From Mobiluncus porci (lineage in GTDB: Bacteria > Actinomycetota > Actinomycetes > Actinomycetales > Actinomycetaceae), in NCBI RefSeq assembly GCF_009695935.1, contig NZ_VUMY01000003.1, positions 1-64,000 of the forward strand: a stretch of DNA of 64,000 nt, in the 5' to 3' direction. Each line of letters opens with the position of its first letter. The stretch's first letter is position 1. Shown here in pieces: positions 1 through 6,262 of this stretch. A model generated the notes under the pieces. That model saw only the letters and a list, made by a program, of their open reading frames with translations, was not told where the DNA came from and made no database searches. The translations under genes were made by a program, and so were the position numbers.

Positions 1-171
1 TGACCGAGGTCGAGTTCGCGACGTTGAACTGGGTCCACTGGTGGAACAACGAGCGCCTCCACGAAGCACTCGAATACCGAACACCAGCCGAGATCATTGA
101 CATGTATAATCAGACCCGGGTCAGCGAGCTGACCCCCGTATAAGAAGCGGAACAAAACCCAGGACGCTTCA
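1..171 (+). mobile_element. Right end of an IS3-family insertion sequence
   Basis: The first 143 bases are the 3' end of an orfB-type transposase. They are followed by a short non-coding tail ending in ACCCAGGACGCTTCA at about 157-171, which looks like an IS3-family terminal inverted repeat. The left end lies outside the window, so the repeat cannot be matched to its partner. Directly after position 171 an open frame without a start begins, which suggests the element landed in a gene. Confidence 0.6.
3..143 (+). CDS. IS3-family transposase OrfB, C-terminal end (partial)
   Basis: Forty-six codons and a TAA stop are visible; the 5' part is outside the window. The peptide contains WVHWWNNERLHEALEYRTPA, the typical C-terminal tail of the DDE integrase core (rve) of IS3/IS150 transposases, where the conserved W-N-x-x-R-x-H block precedes the TP-x-E motif. 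The enzyme would catalyse cut-and-paste or circle-forming transposition of the element. Whether the full protein is intact cannot be judged here. Confidence 0.75.
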   Translation, partial: TEVEFATLNWVHWWNNERLHEALEYRTPAEIIDMYNQTRVSELTPV

Positions 172-180
172 GTACATATC

Positions 181-372
181 TACAACGAACATTACGAAAA
201 TCAGCCCCTTAGCGTGGAACGATTCATCGACCAAGCAGTCGCTCATGCCCTTATTGATTTTGACGAGTATCGTTTTTGGGAGGCCGAGCTTGGTGGCCAC
301 GCGGGCGGCATCGCCAAAGCCTTAGAGCAGCCCTTGTGGCTTGTTGAGGCGTTTCAACGCACCCAACGCTAG
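181..372 (+). pseudogene. 3' fragment of a hypothetical gene truncated at the IS junction
   Basis: An open frame runs from the insertion-sequence end to a TAG at 370-372 and encodes about 63 residues with a plausible soluble composition (SVERFIDQAVAHALIDFDEY, then a Gly/Ala stretch and an Ala-Leu-rich tail). It has no start codon or ribosome binding site, and the frame abuts the element end. I infer that the IS removed its 5' part. The family is not recognised. Confidence 0.4.
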
Positions 373-476
373 AACCTCCTTCATTTTCTGCCTGGAGACT
401 TCCTACGAATGGTAGGCTAAACGCCTATCGAAGTGCGAATCAGGTTGTTAGTGAAACCTGATGGTGTAACGCGGGG

Positions 477-688
477 CTAGGCGGGGATTAGGTCACTGGT
501 ATCACGCGGCGCGGTCACGGTTGCGTCCGTGCCGAAAGTTACCTGAGCGAGGTAACTGTTCAGGGTGGGTTGTAGTTTAGCGAACTCGTCGGCTACATCG
601 GAGTGGACGTGGTTTTTTTAACAGGTCAGCACCCGCCAGCCTTTACCCTGACTGGCTTGAACGTCGGTTCGGTTTGGTAAGTTTTCTT
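477..688 (-). pseudogene. Degenerate reverse-strand gene remnant
   Basis: On the minus strand a protein-like frame reads GKGWRVLTC, then a TAA inside an A7 run, then KNHVHSDVADEFAKLQPTLN and onward to a TAG. There is no start codon for the downstream half, and the upstream half is closed by a TGA near 688. The internal stop at a homopolymer, the missing start and the accessory surroundings suggest a decayed gene. The family is not recognised. The + strand here has no convincing gene, so 373-685 is otherwise empty. Confidence 0.3.
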
Positions 689-715
689 GACACCAAGAGT
701 TTTGTCAAGTATGCT
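686..715 (+). promoter_or_regulatory. Leaderless promoter with overlapping inverted-repeat operator
   Basis: A TTGACA -35 box (687-692), a 17-nt spacer and a TATGCT -10 box (710-715) are followed only 6 nt later by the ATG at 722, so the transcript is probably leaderless. A perfect 7-bp inverted repeat, CTTGACA (686-692) and TGTCAAG (703-709) with a 10-nt gap, covers the -35 box and spacer. This is the usual geometry for autorepression by an antitoxin or antitoxin-toxin complex. That the downstream pair binds it is inference. Confidence 0.7.
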
Positions 716-721
716 TGCATT

Positions 722-931
722 ATGGAGTTCAAGGAAAGCGCTTTCAAGCACGGATATAACCGTGACGAAATCGCTCACGCTATGCGTAATGCTTGGCGGA
801 TCCTTGACCTAGACGAAGGGGTAACCCTATTCCTAGGACCTACCATGTCGGGGAATATCCTTGAAATCCTTACTAACCGTGATGGCGCGGTGTTTCACGC
901 TATGAGCGCCAGGCCAAAGTTTTTCCAATAA
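722..931 (+). CDS. Putative toxin-like protein of a two-gene module
   Basis: This small protein of 69 residues begins MEFKESAFKHGYNRDEIAHA and ends HAMSARPKFF. The pattern (E/K-S-A-x-K-H-G-x near the N-terminus, an acidic turn, then an Ile/Leu-rich strand and a H-A-M-x-A-R-x-K-F end) resembles small BrnT-like or DUF4258-like toxins common in actinobacteria. I chose the ATG at 722 rather than a TTG at 674 because the promoter ends just before it and the TTG would lie upstream of the -35 box. The partner gene begins 14 nt downstream and encodes a helix-turn-helix protein. Toxin activity is inferred from this arrangement and not proven. Confidence 0.55.
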   Translation: MEFKESAFKHGYNRDEIAHAMRNAWRILDLDEGVTLFLGPTMSGNILEILTNRDGAVFHAMSARPKFFQ

Positions 932-945
932 AAAGGGGTAGTCAC

Positions 946-1218
946 ATGAAAACTGCAATGAAACTTACAGACGAGCAATACGCCACGCAGTTCGAGAATA
1001 CTGACCCGGGGGTAATCCTGGACAGCGCGCGCGCCGTATTCGAAGGAGAACCCTTGCGGCGCATCCAAGTAGCGCGTGACCGCCTGGAAACCGCCGAACG
1101 TGAACTGGTGGACGCGGTACGTTTTGCGCGGAAAGCAGGTGTTACCTGGCAGGCTATTGGCGGGCTTTTAGGCATGACCCGGCAAGGCGCGCAATCCTAT
1201 TACGCTGGCCGCATCTAG
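946..1218 (+). CDS. Helix-turn-helix antitoxin-like protein
   Basis: This is a 90-residue protein. Residues ~45-85 form a long helix followed by AGVTWQAIGGLLGMTRQGAQ, a classic helix-turn-helix with the W-x-x-I-G-x-x-L-G-x-(S/T)-R-Q pattern. Such proteins are often encoded beside a small toxin-like gene in actinobacteria and act as antitoxin and autorepressor. It follows the toxin-like gene by 14 nt and should share its leaderless promoter. The likely target is the CTTGACA/TGTCAAG palindrome upstream. Specific pairing and DNA binding are inferred. Confidence 0.6.
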   Translation: MKTAMKLTDEQYATQFENTDPGVILDSARAVFEGEPLRRIQVARDRLETAERELVDAVRFARKAGVTWQAIGGLLGMTRQGAQSYYAGRI

Positions 1219-1277
1219 CCTGGATATAACCCCGCGCCTATTAGGTGCCTGCCCTAGGCGAGGTAACTGGGGAAAAA

Positions 1278-1313
1278 CAGGACGAAAAATAGGATAAAAA
1301 CTAGGATAAAAAT
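1278..1313 (+). repeat. Three tandem 12-bp iterons
   Basis: CAGGACGAAAAA, TAGGATAAAAAC and TAGGATAAAAAT lie head to tail; copies 2 and 3 differ only in the last base. They sit about 80 bp from the tRNA-like attachment sequence, where arm-type integrase binding sites are expected in tyrosine-recombinase elements. That role is inferred. The rest of 1219-1471 is AT-rich and shows no gene. Confidence 0.55.
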
Positions 1314-1391
1314 AATTTGATGTCCCTGGCTCGTCCCTCAAAAATTAAATTATTGTGGTTTTCGTGCTGGTAGTGGCGATTTTATCGGAGG

Positions 1392-1409
1392 CTCCTGTCG
1401 TCTCCGCCA
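1392..1409 (+). other. Candidate attachment site: 3' end of a serine-type tRNA without its body
   Basis: CTCCTGTCGTCTCCGCCA matches the end of a tRNA: T-stem remnant, acceptor strand CGTCTCC, discriminator G and CCA, the sequence expected of a tRNA starting GGAGACG (usual for tRNA-Ser). No upstream tRNA arms precede it. A lone tRNA 3' end next to accessory genes is the hallmark of attR of an element integrated in a tRNA gene. The complete tRNA and attL would then lie left of the window. Confidence 0.5.
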
Positions 1410-1471
1410 ATTTGTTTGGTCTAACTCCAATTTGGATTGGAACGGATTTAGGCTTAAACTAATCTATCGTT

Positions 1472-1547
1472 GCGCTCGTAGCTCAATGGATAGAGCATCT
1501 GACTACGGATCAGAAGGTTGGGGGTTCGAGTCCCTTCGGGCGCGCCA
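1472..1547 (+). tRNA. tRNA-Arg (ACG)
   Basis: The gene is a complete cloverleaf. Acceptor GCGCTCG pairs with CGGGCGC, the D-arm is GCTC...GAGC, and the anticodon arm TCTGA-CTACGGA-TCAGA carries anticodon ACG. The T-arm contains GTTCGAG, and the discriminator G is followed by an encoded CCA (1545-1547). After A34-to-inosine editing it should read CGU, CGC and CGA. Confidence 0.95.
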
Positions 1548-1603
1548 TTCCCCGGAACCCGCTGCGATCCAGTGGGCCGGGGAAAACTCATTTAACGGCT
1601 ATG

Positions 1604-1703
1604 CCGGCGGGTCAGACCCTTTGGCTACGTTCGCTTCGCTCGCTACGCCAAGAGGTCTGACCCACCGGCACCTCAGAAGCCCAGACCCACCGGCTCCGCT
1701 GAG
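1604..1703 (+). repeat. Dispersed palindromic element, intergenic copy
   Basis: The core runs from GGGTCAGACC (1609-1618) to GGTCTGACCC (1654-1663). Inner arms CTTTGGC and GCCAAGAG make a near-perfect hairpin with a GCTTCGC-type centre. A second half-copy (CAGACCCACCGGCTCCGC) follows to about 1703. The same termini and spacing recur in frame inside pknA, dnaX and hypF. This copy lies between tRNA-Arg and metN and has stops in the frame that is open in the genic copies. Confidence 0.75.
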
Positions 1704-1756
1704 TAGAAACCGTCTCTACGCCGGTTTGGCACTAATCAGGACAGGCTAAAACCAGG

Positions 1757-1762
1757 TATGAT
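1757..1762 (+). promoter_or_regulatory. Candidate -10 box of a leaderless metNI transcript
   Basis: TATGAT lies 8 nt before the metN ATG, which has no Shine-Dalgarno sequence. No good -35 box is seen at the expected distance. If this is the -10 box, the metN message would be leaderless, like the toxin-like gene upstream. Confidence 0.4.
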
Positions 1763-1770
1763 AAAACGCG

Positions 1771-2823
1771 ATGAAACCGAGAGAACCGATGATTACGCTT
1801 CGTGATGTCACGAAGATATACCACGTGAAATCCGCCGTCGGTGGGGCTGTTCACGCCCTTGATGGCATCAACCTGGAAATCTCCAAGGGATCCATTCACG
1901 GCATCGTCGGTCAATCCGGAGCTGGCAAATCCACACTCATCAGGTGTCTTACCGCCTTAGAGCAGCCCACTTCCGGTTCCATCACCGTTGACGGCCAAGA
2001 GATGACCGAACTCAACGAAACCCAACTGCGCCAAGCGAGACGAAATATCGGGATGGTCTTCCAGGCCGCGAACCTCCTGGATTCGCGCACCGCGGCCGGA
2101 AACGTGGCCTATCCCCTCTATCTCGCTGGAGTCCCCCGCGGAAAACGCCATGAGCAAGTCATGAATTTGCTTGAGCTTGTGGGCCTCAAAGACCGCGCTA
2201 GCTCCTATCCCTCCCAGCTTTCCGGTGGCCAAAAGCAGCGGGTCGGTATCGCTCGCGGGCTCGCCACCAATCCGCCCGTGCTCCTGTGCGACGAGCCGAC
2301 CTCCGCCCTCGACCAGGAAACCACCCGCCAAGTCCTCCATCTCATCCGCGACCTGCGCGACAGCCTCGGAGTCACCGTCATCATCATCACCCACGAAATG
2401 GCGGTGGTTCGAGAAATCTGCGATTCGGTCACTCTCTTGGAACACGGAAAAATTATTCAGTCCGGCACGGTTGAAGACATTCTCATGCAGCCGAATTCTC
2501 GCTTGGCTTTAGAGCTGGTTCCTCCCCCGCGATTGGAAGAAGCTCCGAAATTAAACGGTAAAGACGCTGCTGTTGTCGATATTGCCTTCAACTCCACTCC
2601 CGGGAAGCCCACCGGTTCGGCCGTGATGGGACTGGTCGCCTCCGAAGGCGCGGACGTGGCCGCGGGGACTTTCGAAACCGTGGGCTCCACCCAGGTCGGG
2701 CGGCTAGCCTTGGCGGTACCGCGCAGCAATGTGGCTCATGTCCTCGCCGCCATGCGCTCCAAGGGCATTGCTGCTTCTGAGCGACACTTGGAAGCAACGG
2801 AAGCAGGTGATCTCCTTGATTAA
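1771..2823 (+). CDS. metN: Methionine ABC transporter ATP-binding protein MetN
   Basis: This 350-residue ABC ATPase powers high-affinity D/L-methionine import. Walker A is GQSGAGKST (~47-55), the signature is LSGGQ (~151-155), Walker B is VLLCDEPTSALD, and the switch region contains IIITHEM. After about residue 265 a C-terminal domain with SAVMGLVASEGADVAAGTFE matches the NIL domain, which senses cytoplasmic methionine and inhibits transport. The gene is followed by metI with a 17-nt overlap, confirming a MetNI pair. No metQ binding lipoprotein is adjacent, so it must lie elsewhere. An ATG at 1789 (MITLRDV) is an alternative start. Confidence 0.9.
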   Translation: MKPREPMITLRDVTKIYHVKSAVGGAVHALDGINLEISKGSIHGIVGQSGAGKSTLIRCLTALEQPTSGSITVDGQEMTELNETQLRQARRNIGMVFQAANLLDSRTAAGNVAYPLYLAGVPRGKRHEQVMNLLELVGLKDRASSYPSQLSGGQKQRVGIARGLATNPPVLLCDEPTSALDQETTRQVLHLIRDLRDSLGVTVIIITHEMAVVREICDSVTLLEHGKIIQSGTVEDILMQPNSRLALELVPPPRLEEAPKLNGKDAAVVDIAFNSTPGKPTGSAVMGLVASEGADVAAGTFETVGSTQVGRLALAVPRSNVAHVLAAMRSKGIAASERHLEATEAGDLLD

Positions 2824-3586
2824 CGAGTTGGTAAGTTTTGTAGCGTCCCTCCCGGAACCATTTACCTTCGCAGACAAGATTATTTCTGGATTCGCTCCTG
2901 TGCCTGCCGGACCGGGAGATCCGACCTGGGGAGATAACCCTGCTATCACGAATGAAATGCTCCCCGCAACCCTGGAAACCCTGGCAATGACCGCTGTTTC
3001 CGGCATCTTCACCGTACTTTTCGGTGTTCCCATCGGGCTGCTCTGTGTGGCGACCAATAAGGGCGGGCTGTTCCCCAATGCGGTTGTGAACCGAGTGACC
3101 GGCTTCATTGTCGATCTCGGACGCTCGCTACCGTTCCTGCTTCTTGCCGTGTTCATCACGCCTCTCACTCGCCTTATCGTGGGGACCTCTATCGGCTGGC
3201 AAGCAGCCTGCATCCCCCTGATTGTGGGCGCCACCCCGTTCTTCGCCCGTCTCGTGGAATCGAACATCATGGGCGTCGATTCCGGAAAAATCGAGGCCGC
3301 ACAGATGATGGGGGCCTCCAGAACCCAAATCATGTGGGGGGTTCAGGTTCGAGAAGCTCTCCCGTCTTTGATTCAATCAACCACCGTTCTCATCATCACC
3401 ATCATCGGCTACGGTGCTATCACCGGCGCCTTTGGCGGCGGCGGCATCGGCACTCTGGCCATCAACTACGGCCACTATCGCTACCAGGCCGATACGATGT
3501 TGGTTTCCCTCATCGTTATCGGGATTATCGTGATTGTGATTCAAGCGATTGGAGACTGGTTTGCACGTCGCATCGACCACCGTTAG
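2807..3586 (+). CDS. metI: Methionine ABC transporter permease MetI
   Basis: This integral membrane subunit forms the methionine channel with MetN. It is about 259 residues long with roughly five hydrophobic segments. The cytoplasmic coupling motif typical of MetI reads KIEAAQMMGASRTQIMWGVQ, followed by PSLIQSTTVLIITIIGYGAI and an AITGAFGGGGIGTLAINYGH block. I chose the GTG at 2807 because a GGAAG lies just upstream and the frame is open further back only over the end of metN. The start overlaps metN by 17 nt, indicating translational coupling. A TTG at 2816 is possible. Confidence 0.85.
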   Translation: MISLINELVSFVASLPEPFTFADKIISGFAPVPAGPGDPTWGDNPAITNEMLPATLETLAMTAVSGIFTVLFGVPIGLLCVATNKGGLFPNAVVNRVTGFIVDLGRSLPFLLLAVFITPLTRLIVGTSIGWQAACIPLIVGATPFFARLVESNIMGVDSGKIEAAQMMGASRTQIMWGVQVREALPSLIQSTTVLIITIIGYGAITGAFGGGGIGTLAINYGHYRYQADTMLVSLIVIGIIVIVIQAIGDWFARRIDHR

Positions 3587-3705
3587 AGAAATTTACTGAC
3601 CAATACTAGAAAACGTAACGAAACCCGCTAGAGTAATTTTCAGCAAGAGAATTCGCGAAGTCACCCTCAAGGCTTTAGAAGCAACCGCGAGAAAGGGGAG
3701 GGATT

Positions 3706-4512
3706 GTGGAGCTTTTTGACCGAGTGCTAGCCAAAGTGCGCCAGCCCGGAGTCGATAAACCCATCGATATCACCCAAGCAATCCGTCAAGAGATGGATAA
3801 AAAAGCCATCCCGATGTCTCGCGAACGCACCGTGGCCCCGAACCGCTTCCAGGTTTTCCTCACCCCCGAAACGGACGCCGCCTTTGAAGAATGGGGAAAA
3901 GCTGCACTCGAAGCCGAGTTTATTCGTGATGCCCAAGCCTACGCTGAGGAACAGCACTATTCACTGGTGGGCTCGGTTCAGATTGAGCTACTTGCCGCCG
4001 AACCGGGAGCTCGTCGCACCGAGGTCCGATCCCACACCATTCAAAGCGCGCAGGCGGTTGCTCCACCCGAAAATAATGTACCAAGTGGTCAAAAAAAGAG
4101 GGATGATTCTGTAACAAGCGGTCCAGAAATTTCTCCCTCATTCCGTCCGGTGTCGAGCGCAGCGGCTACCAATCGTTCCAATGCCGACAAGGTTCTTGAT
4201 GAAAACCAGGACAAGCCCCTGCTGGAAGTTGTGGGCGGCCAGACCTACCTCCTGGTCGGGGACAAAACCGTGGTCGGACGCGGGAAAAACGTTGATATTT
4301 CTCTCGAAGACACCAGCGTTTCCCACCAGCACTTCGAGATTGTCCGTATGGGAACCCACTATGTTCTCCACGATCTCGGTTCCACCAACGGCACTTTCGT
4401 GGAGGGCAACAAGGTCGCGGAGGCCACCTTGTTGGATCGCAATATATTGACTGCGGGACGCGTCAAGATGATTTTCTGGCGTCAAGCAGCGGAAGAAGGG
4501 TCAGGCCAGTGA
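3706..4512 (+). CDS. fhaA: FHA-domain protein FhaA (DUF3662 + FHA)
   Basis: This 268-residue protein opens the growth and division operon. Residues ~1-115 match the DUF3662/FhaA N-terminal domain (start MELFDRVLAKVRQPGVDKP). A variable linker follows, and residues ~190-262 are a forkhead-associated domain with VVGRG, SVSHQHFEI and DLGSTNGTFV, the phosphothreonine-binding signature. In mycobacteria FhaA binds phosphorylated partners such as MviN to restrain peptidoglycan synthesis; the same role is inferred here. A GTG start at 3706 follows a good GGGGAGG ribosome site. It overlaps fhaB by 4 nt (GTGA). Confidence 0.9.
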   Translation: MELFDRVLAKVRQPGVDKPIDITQAIRQEMDKKAIPMSRERTVAPNRFQVFLTPETDAAFEEWGKAALEAEFIRDAQAYAEEQHYSLVGSVQIELLAAEPGARRTEVRSHTIQSAQAVAPPENNVPSGQKKRDDSVTSGPEISPSFRPVSSAAATNRSNADKVLDENQDKPLLEVVGGQTYLLVGDKTVVGRGKNVDISLEDTSVSHQHFEIVRMGTHYVLHDLGSTNGTFVEGNKVAEATLLDRNILTAGRVKMIFWRQAAEEGSGQ

Positions 4513-4970
4513 ATGAACTGAGTTTTTCTCTCCTCCGCCTGGGCTATCTCGTCCTCCTCTGGCTTCTCGTCGGGGGAGCGATTCTCGTGCTGCGGCGAGA
4601 CATTTACGGAACTGTGGTCACAAGACGAGGTCGGGGAGCCGAACCCCGTAAACGCGGGAAGAAAACCAGCCCCAAGCCAAAGGCCGTCACGACTCTCCTC
4701 GTCACGGAAGGTCCCCTGACCGGATCTTCTCTCCAGTTGACCGATCGTCCCATTATCGTGGGACGGGCTCCGACTTCCACGCTGGTTTTGGATGATGATT
4801 ATGCCTCGGCACAACATGCCCGCATCTATTTCCACGAAGGCCGGTGGTATGTAGAGGATCTCGGTTCCACCAACGGCACGGTAGTGGGAGGGGTTCGCAT
4901 TACCGCCCCGACACCTCTGAGTGCCAACACTCCGGTTCGTTTCGGTCAAACCATTGTGGAGCTGCGCTGA
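4509..4970 (+). CDS. fhaB: FHA-domain membrane protein FhaB
   Basis: This is a 153-residue protein. An N-terminal transmembrane helix (LGYLVLLWLLVGGAILVL, ~11-28) anchors it to the membrane. The C-terminal half is an FHA domain with IIVGRAPTSTLVLDDDYASA, QHARIYF and DLGSTNGTVVGG. It is the FhaB/FipA family, expected to bind phosphorylated PBP or FtsZ-FtsQ partners of the cluster's kinases. It starts GTG within the fhaA stop (4-nt overlap) and ends in TGATG, overlapping the phosphatase gene by one base. Confidence 0.9.
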   Translation: MNELSFSLLRLGYLVLLWLLVGGAILVLRRDIYGTVVTRRGRGAEPRKRGKKTSPKPKAVTTLLVTEGPLTGSSLQLTDRPIIVGRAPTSTLVLDDDYASAQHARIYFHEGRWYVEDLGSTNGTVVGGVRITAPTPLSANTPVRFGQTIVELR

Positions 4971-6262
4971 TGTCGATTCAGTTGCGTTATGCGGCGCGTT
5001 CCCACGTAGGCCTGGTTCGGAAAAACAACCAGGATTCCGGATATGCCGGACCGCACCTGCTCGTCTTGGCTGATGGTATGGGTGGGCCCGCCGGCGGTGA
5101 TATTGCTTCTTCCGTGGCAGTGGCGCATTTAGCTCCCCTTGACCAGGACTCGCACGCCGCCGATGACCTGTTGAACCTCTTGCGCGGTGCGATTCAGGCT
5201 GCGCATCAAGAGCTGGTGGAGCTTTCCGGAACGCATGAGGAGCTGGCCGGCCTGGGAACCACCTGCGTGGCGATTCTTCGTTCCGGCAACAAGATGGCTA
5301 TGGTCCATATCGGGGATTCCCGCGCCTATCTCCTCCGCGAGGACAGCCTCACCCAGGTCACTACCGATCATTCTTTTGTCCAGTATCTGGTTGAAACCGG
5401 AGAAATAACTCCCGAAGAGGCGGCTCACCATCCGAAACGGTCGGTGTTGCTTCGGGTTCTGGGAGACTCACAGGGGGACGTCACCCTGGATGAGTCGGTT
5501 CGCGCGGCGGTGGTCGGAGACCGCTGGTTGCTGTGTTCCGATGGGTTGAGCGGGGTAGTCTCCGCCGAGACCATCAGCGAAGTCTTACAAACAGAACCAA
5601 CCCCTGAGGCCTGCTGTGAAGAACTCGTAGCCTTGGCCTTGAAGTCGGGGGCTCCAGACAATGTCACCACGGTAGTCGCCGATGTGGTCGATTCTGATGA
5701 TGAGCTCACCGGCACCGCGGCCCAGGTCGTCGGCGCGGCCTCTACCAGTCCCGCCGGAGCCAGTATTAGCGCCTCCACTCCCGCCGAGCGCGCCGCGTTG
5801 CTCCAACGCCGTCGCCCCCTGGAAGACACCGACCGGGTGGTTCGCGACCCCCGCAAAATGAGTCTCCGCGCGAAACTCATCACCGGTATCCTCGTGATTC
5901 TCCTCCTGGCCGGACTGGCTTTGGGAGCCGGCGCAGCCTACCGCTGGAGCCAGACGCAATATTTCCTCGGGGTACAAGACGGGGAAGTCACTTTGTACCA
6001 GGGGATAAACCAATCCATTGGCACCTGGGATTTGTACCATTCGGTTCAAAAGAAGGGTTTGCGCTACGCGGAGGTTTCGCCGGTGGTTCAGCAAAGGCTT
6101 GATTCCACTATCGCGTTACCTTCGGCAAAAGCGGCTGATGAGCTCATCGCGTCTTGGGAGAAGGCGGGGTTGGTGAAGGAGAAGGCTGGATCGGCGAAGT
6201 CGACGGGGAAGGGTTCGTCTGATTTCACTACGCCAACCAAAATGAACGGGGGTGGCGAATAG
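4970..6262 (+). CDS. pstP: PP2C-family Ser/Thr protein phosphatase PstP
   Basis: This 430-residue membrane phosphatase reverses phosphorylation by the downstream kinases. The PP2C domain (~1-235) contains RKNNQDSG, LVLADGMGGPAGGDIAS, MVHIGDSRAYLLR, LLCSDGLSG and SGAPDNVTTVV, which carry the metal-binding aspartates. A Pro/Ala/Thr-rich linker leads to a transmembrane helix (~300-320, ILVILLLAGLALGAGAAY) and an extracellular tail of about 110 residues. The ATG at 4970 overlaps the fhaB stop (TGATG). Its stop overlaps the rodA GTG (TAGTG). Confidence 0.92.
   Translation: MSIQLRYAARSHVGLVRKNNQDSGYAGPHLLVLADGMGGPAGGDIASSVAVAHLAPLDQDSHAADDLLNLLRGAIQAAHQELVELSGTHEELAGLGTTCVAILRSGNKMAMVHIGDSRAYLLREDSLTQVTTDHSFVQYLVETGEITPEEAAHHPKRSVLLRVLGDSQGDVTLDESVRAAVVGDRWLLCSDGLSGVVSAETISEVLQTEPTPEACCEELVALALKSGAPDNVTTVVADVVDSDDELTGTAAQVVGAASTSPAGASISASTPAERAALLQRRRPLEDTDRVVRDPRKMSLRAKLITGILVILLLAGLALGAGAAYRWSQTQYFLGVQDGEVTLYQGINQSIGTWDLYHSVQKKGLRYAEVSPVVQQRLDSTIALPSAKAADELIASWEKAGLVKEKAGSAKSTGKGSSDFTTPTKMNGGGE

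Noticed and set aside
1432-1749. 105-codon frame across the tRNA-Arg gene and the dispersed element
   Set aside because: It is a chance open frame through a tRNA and a palindrome, with no ribosome site.
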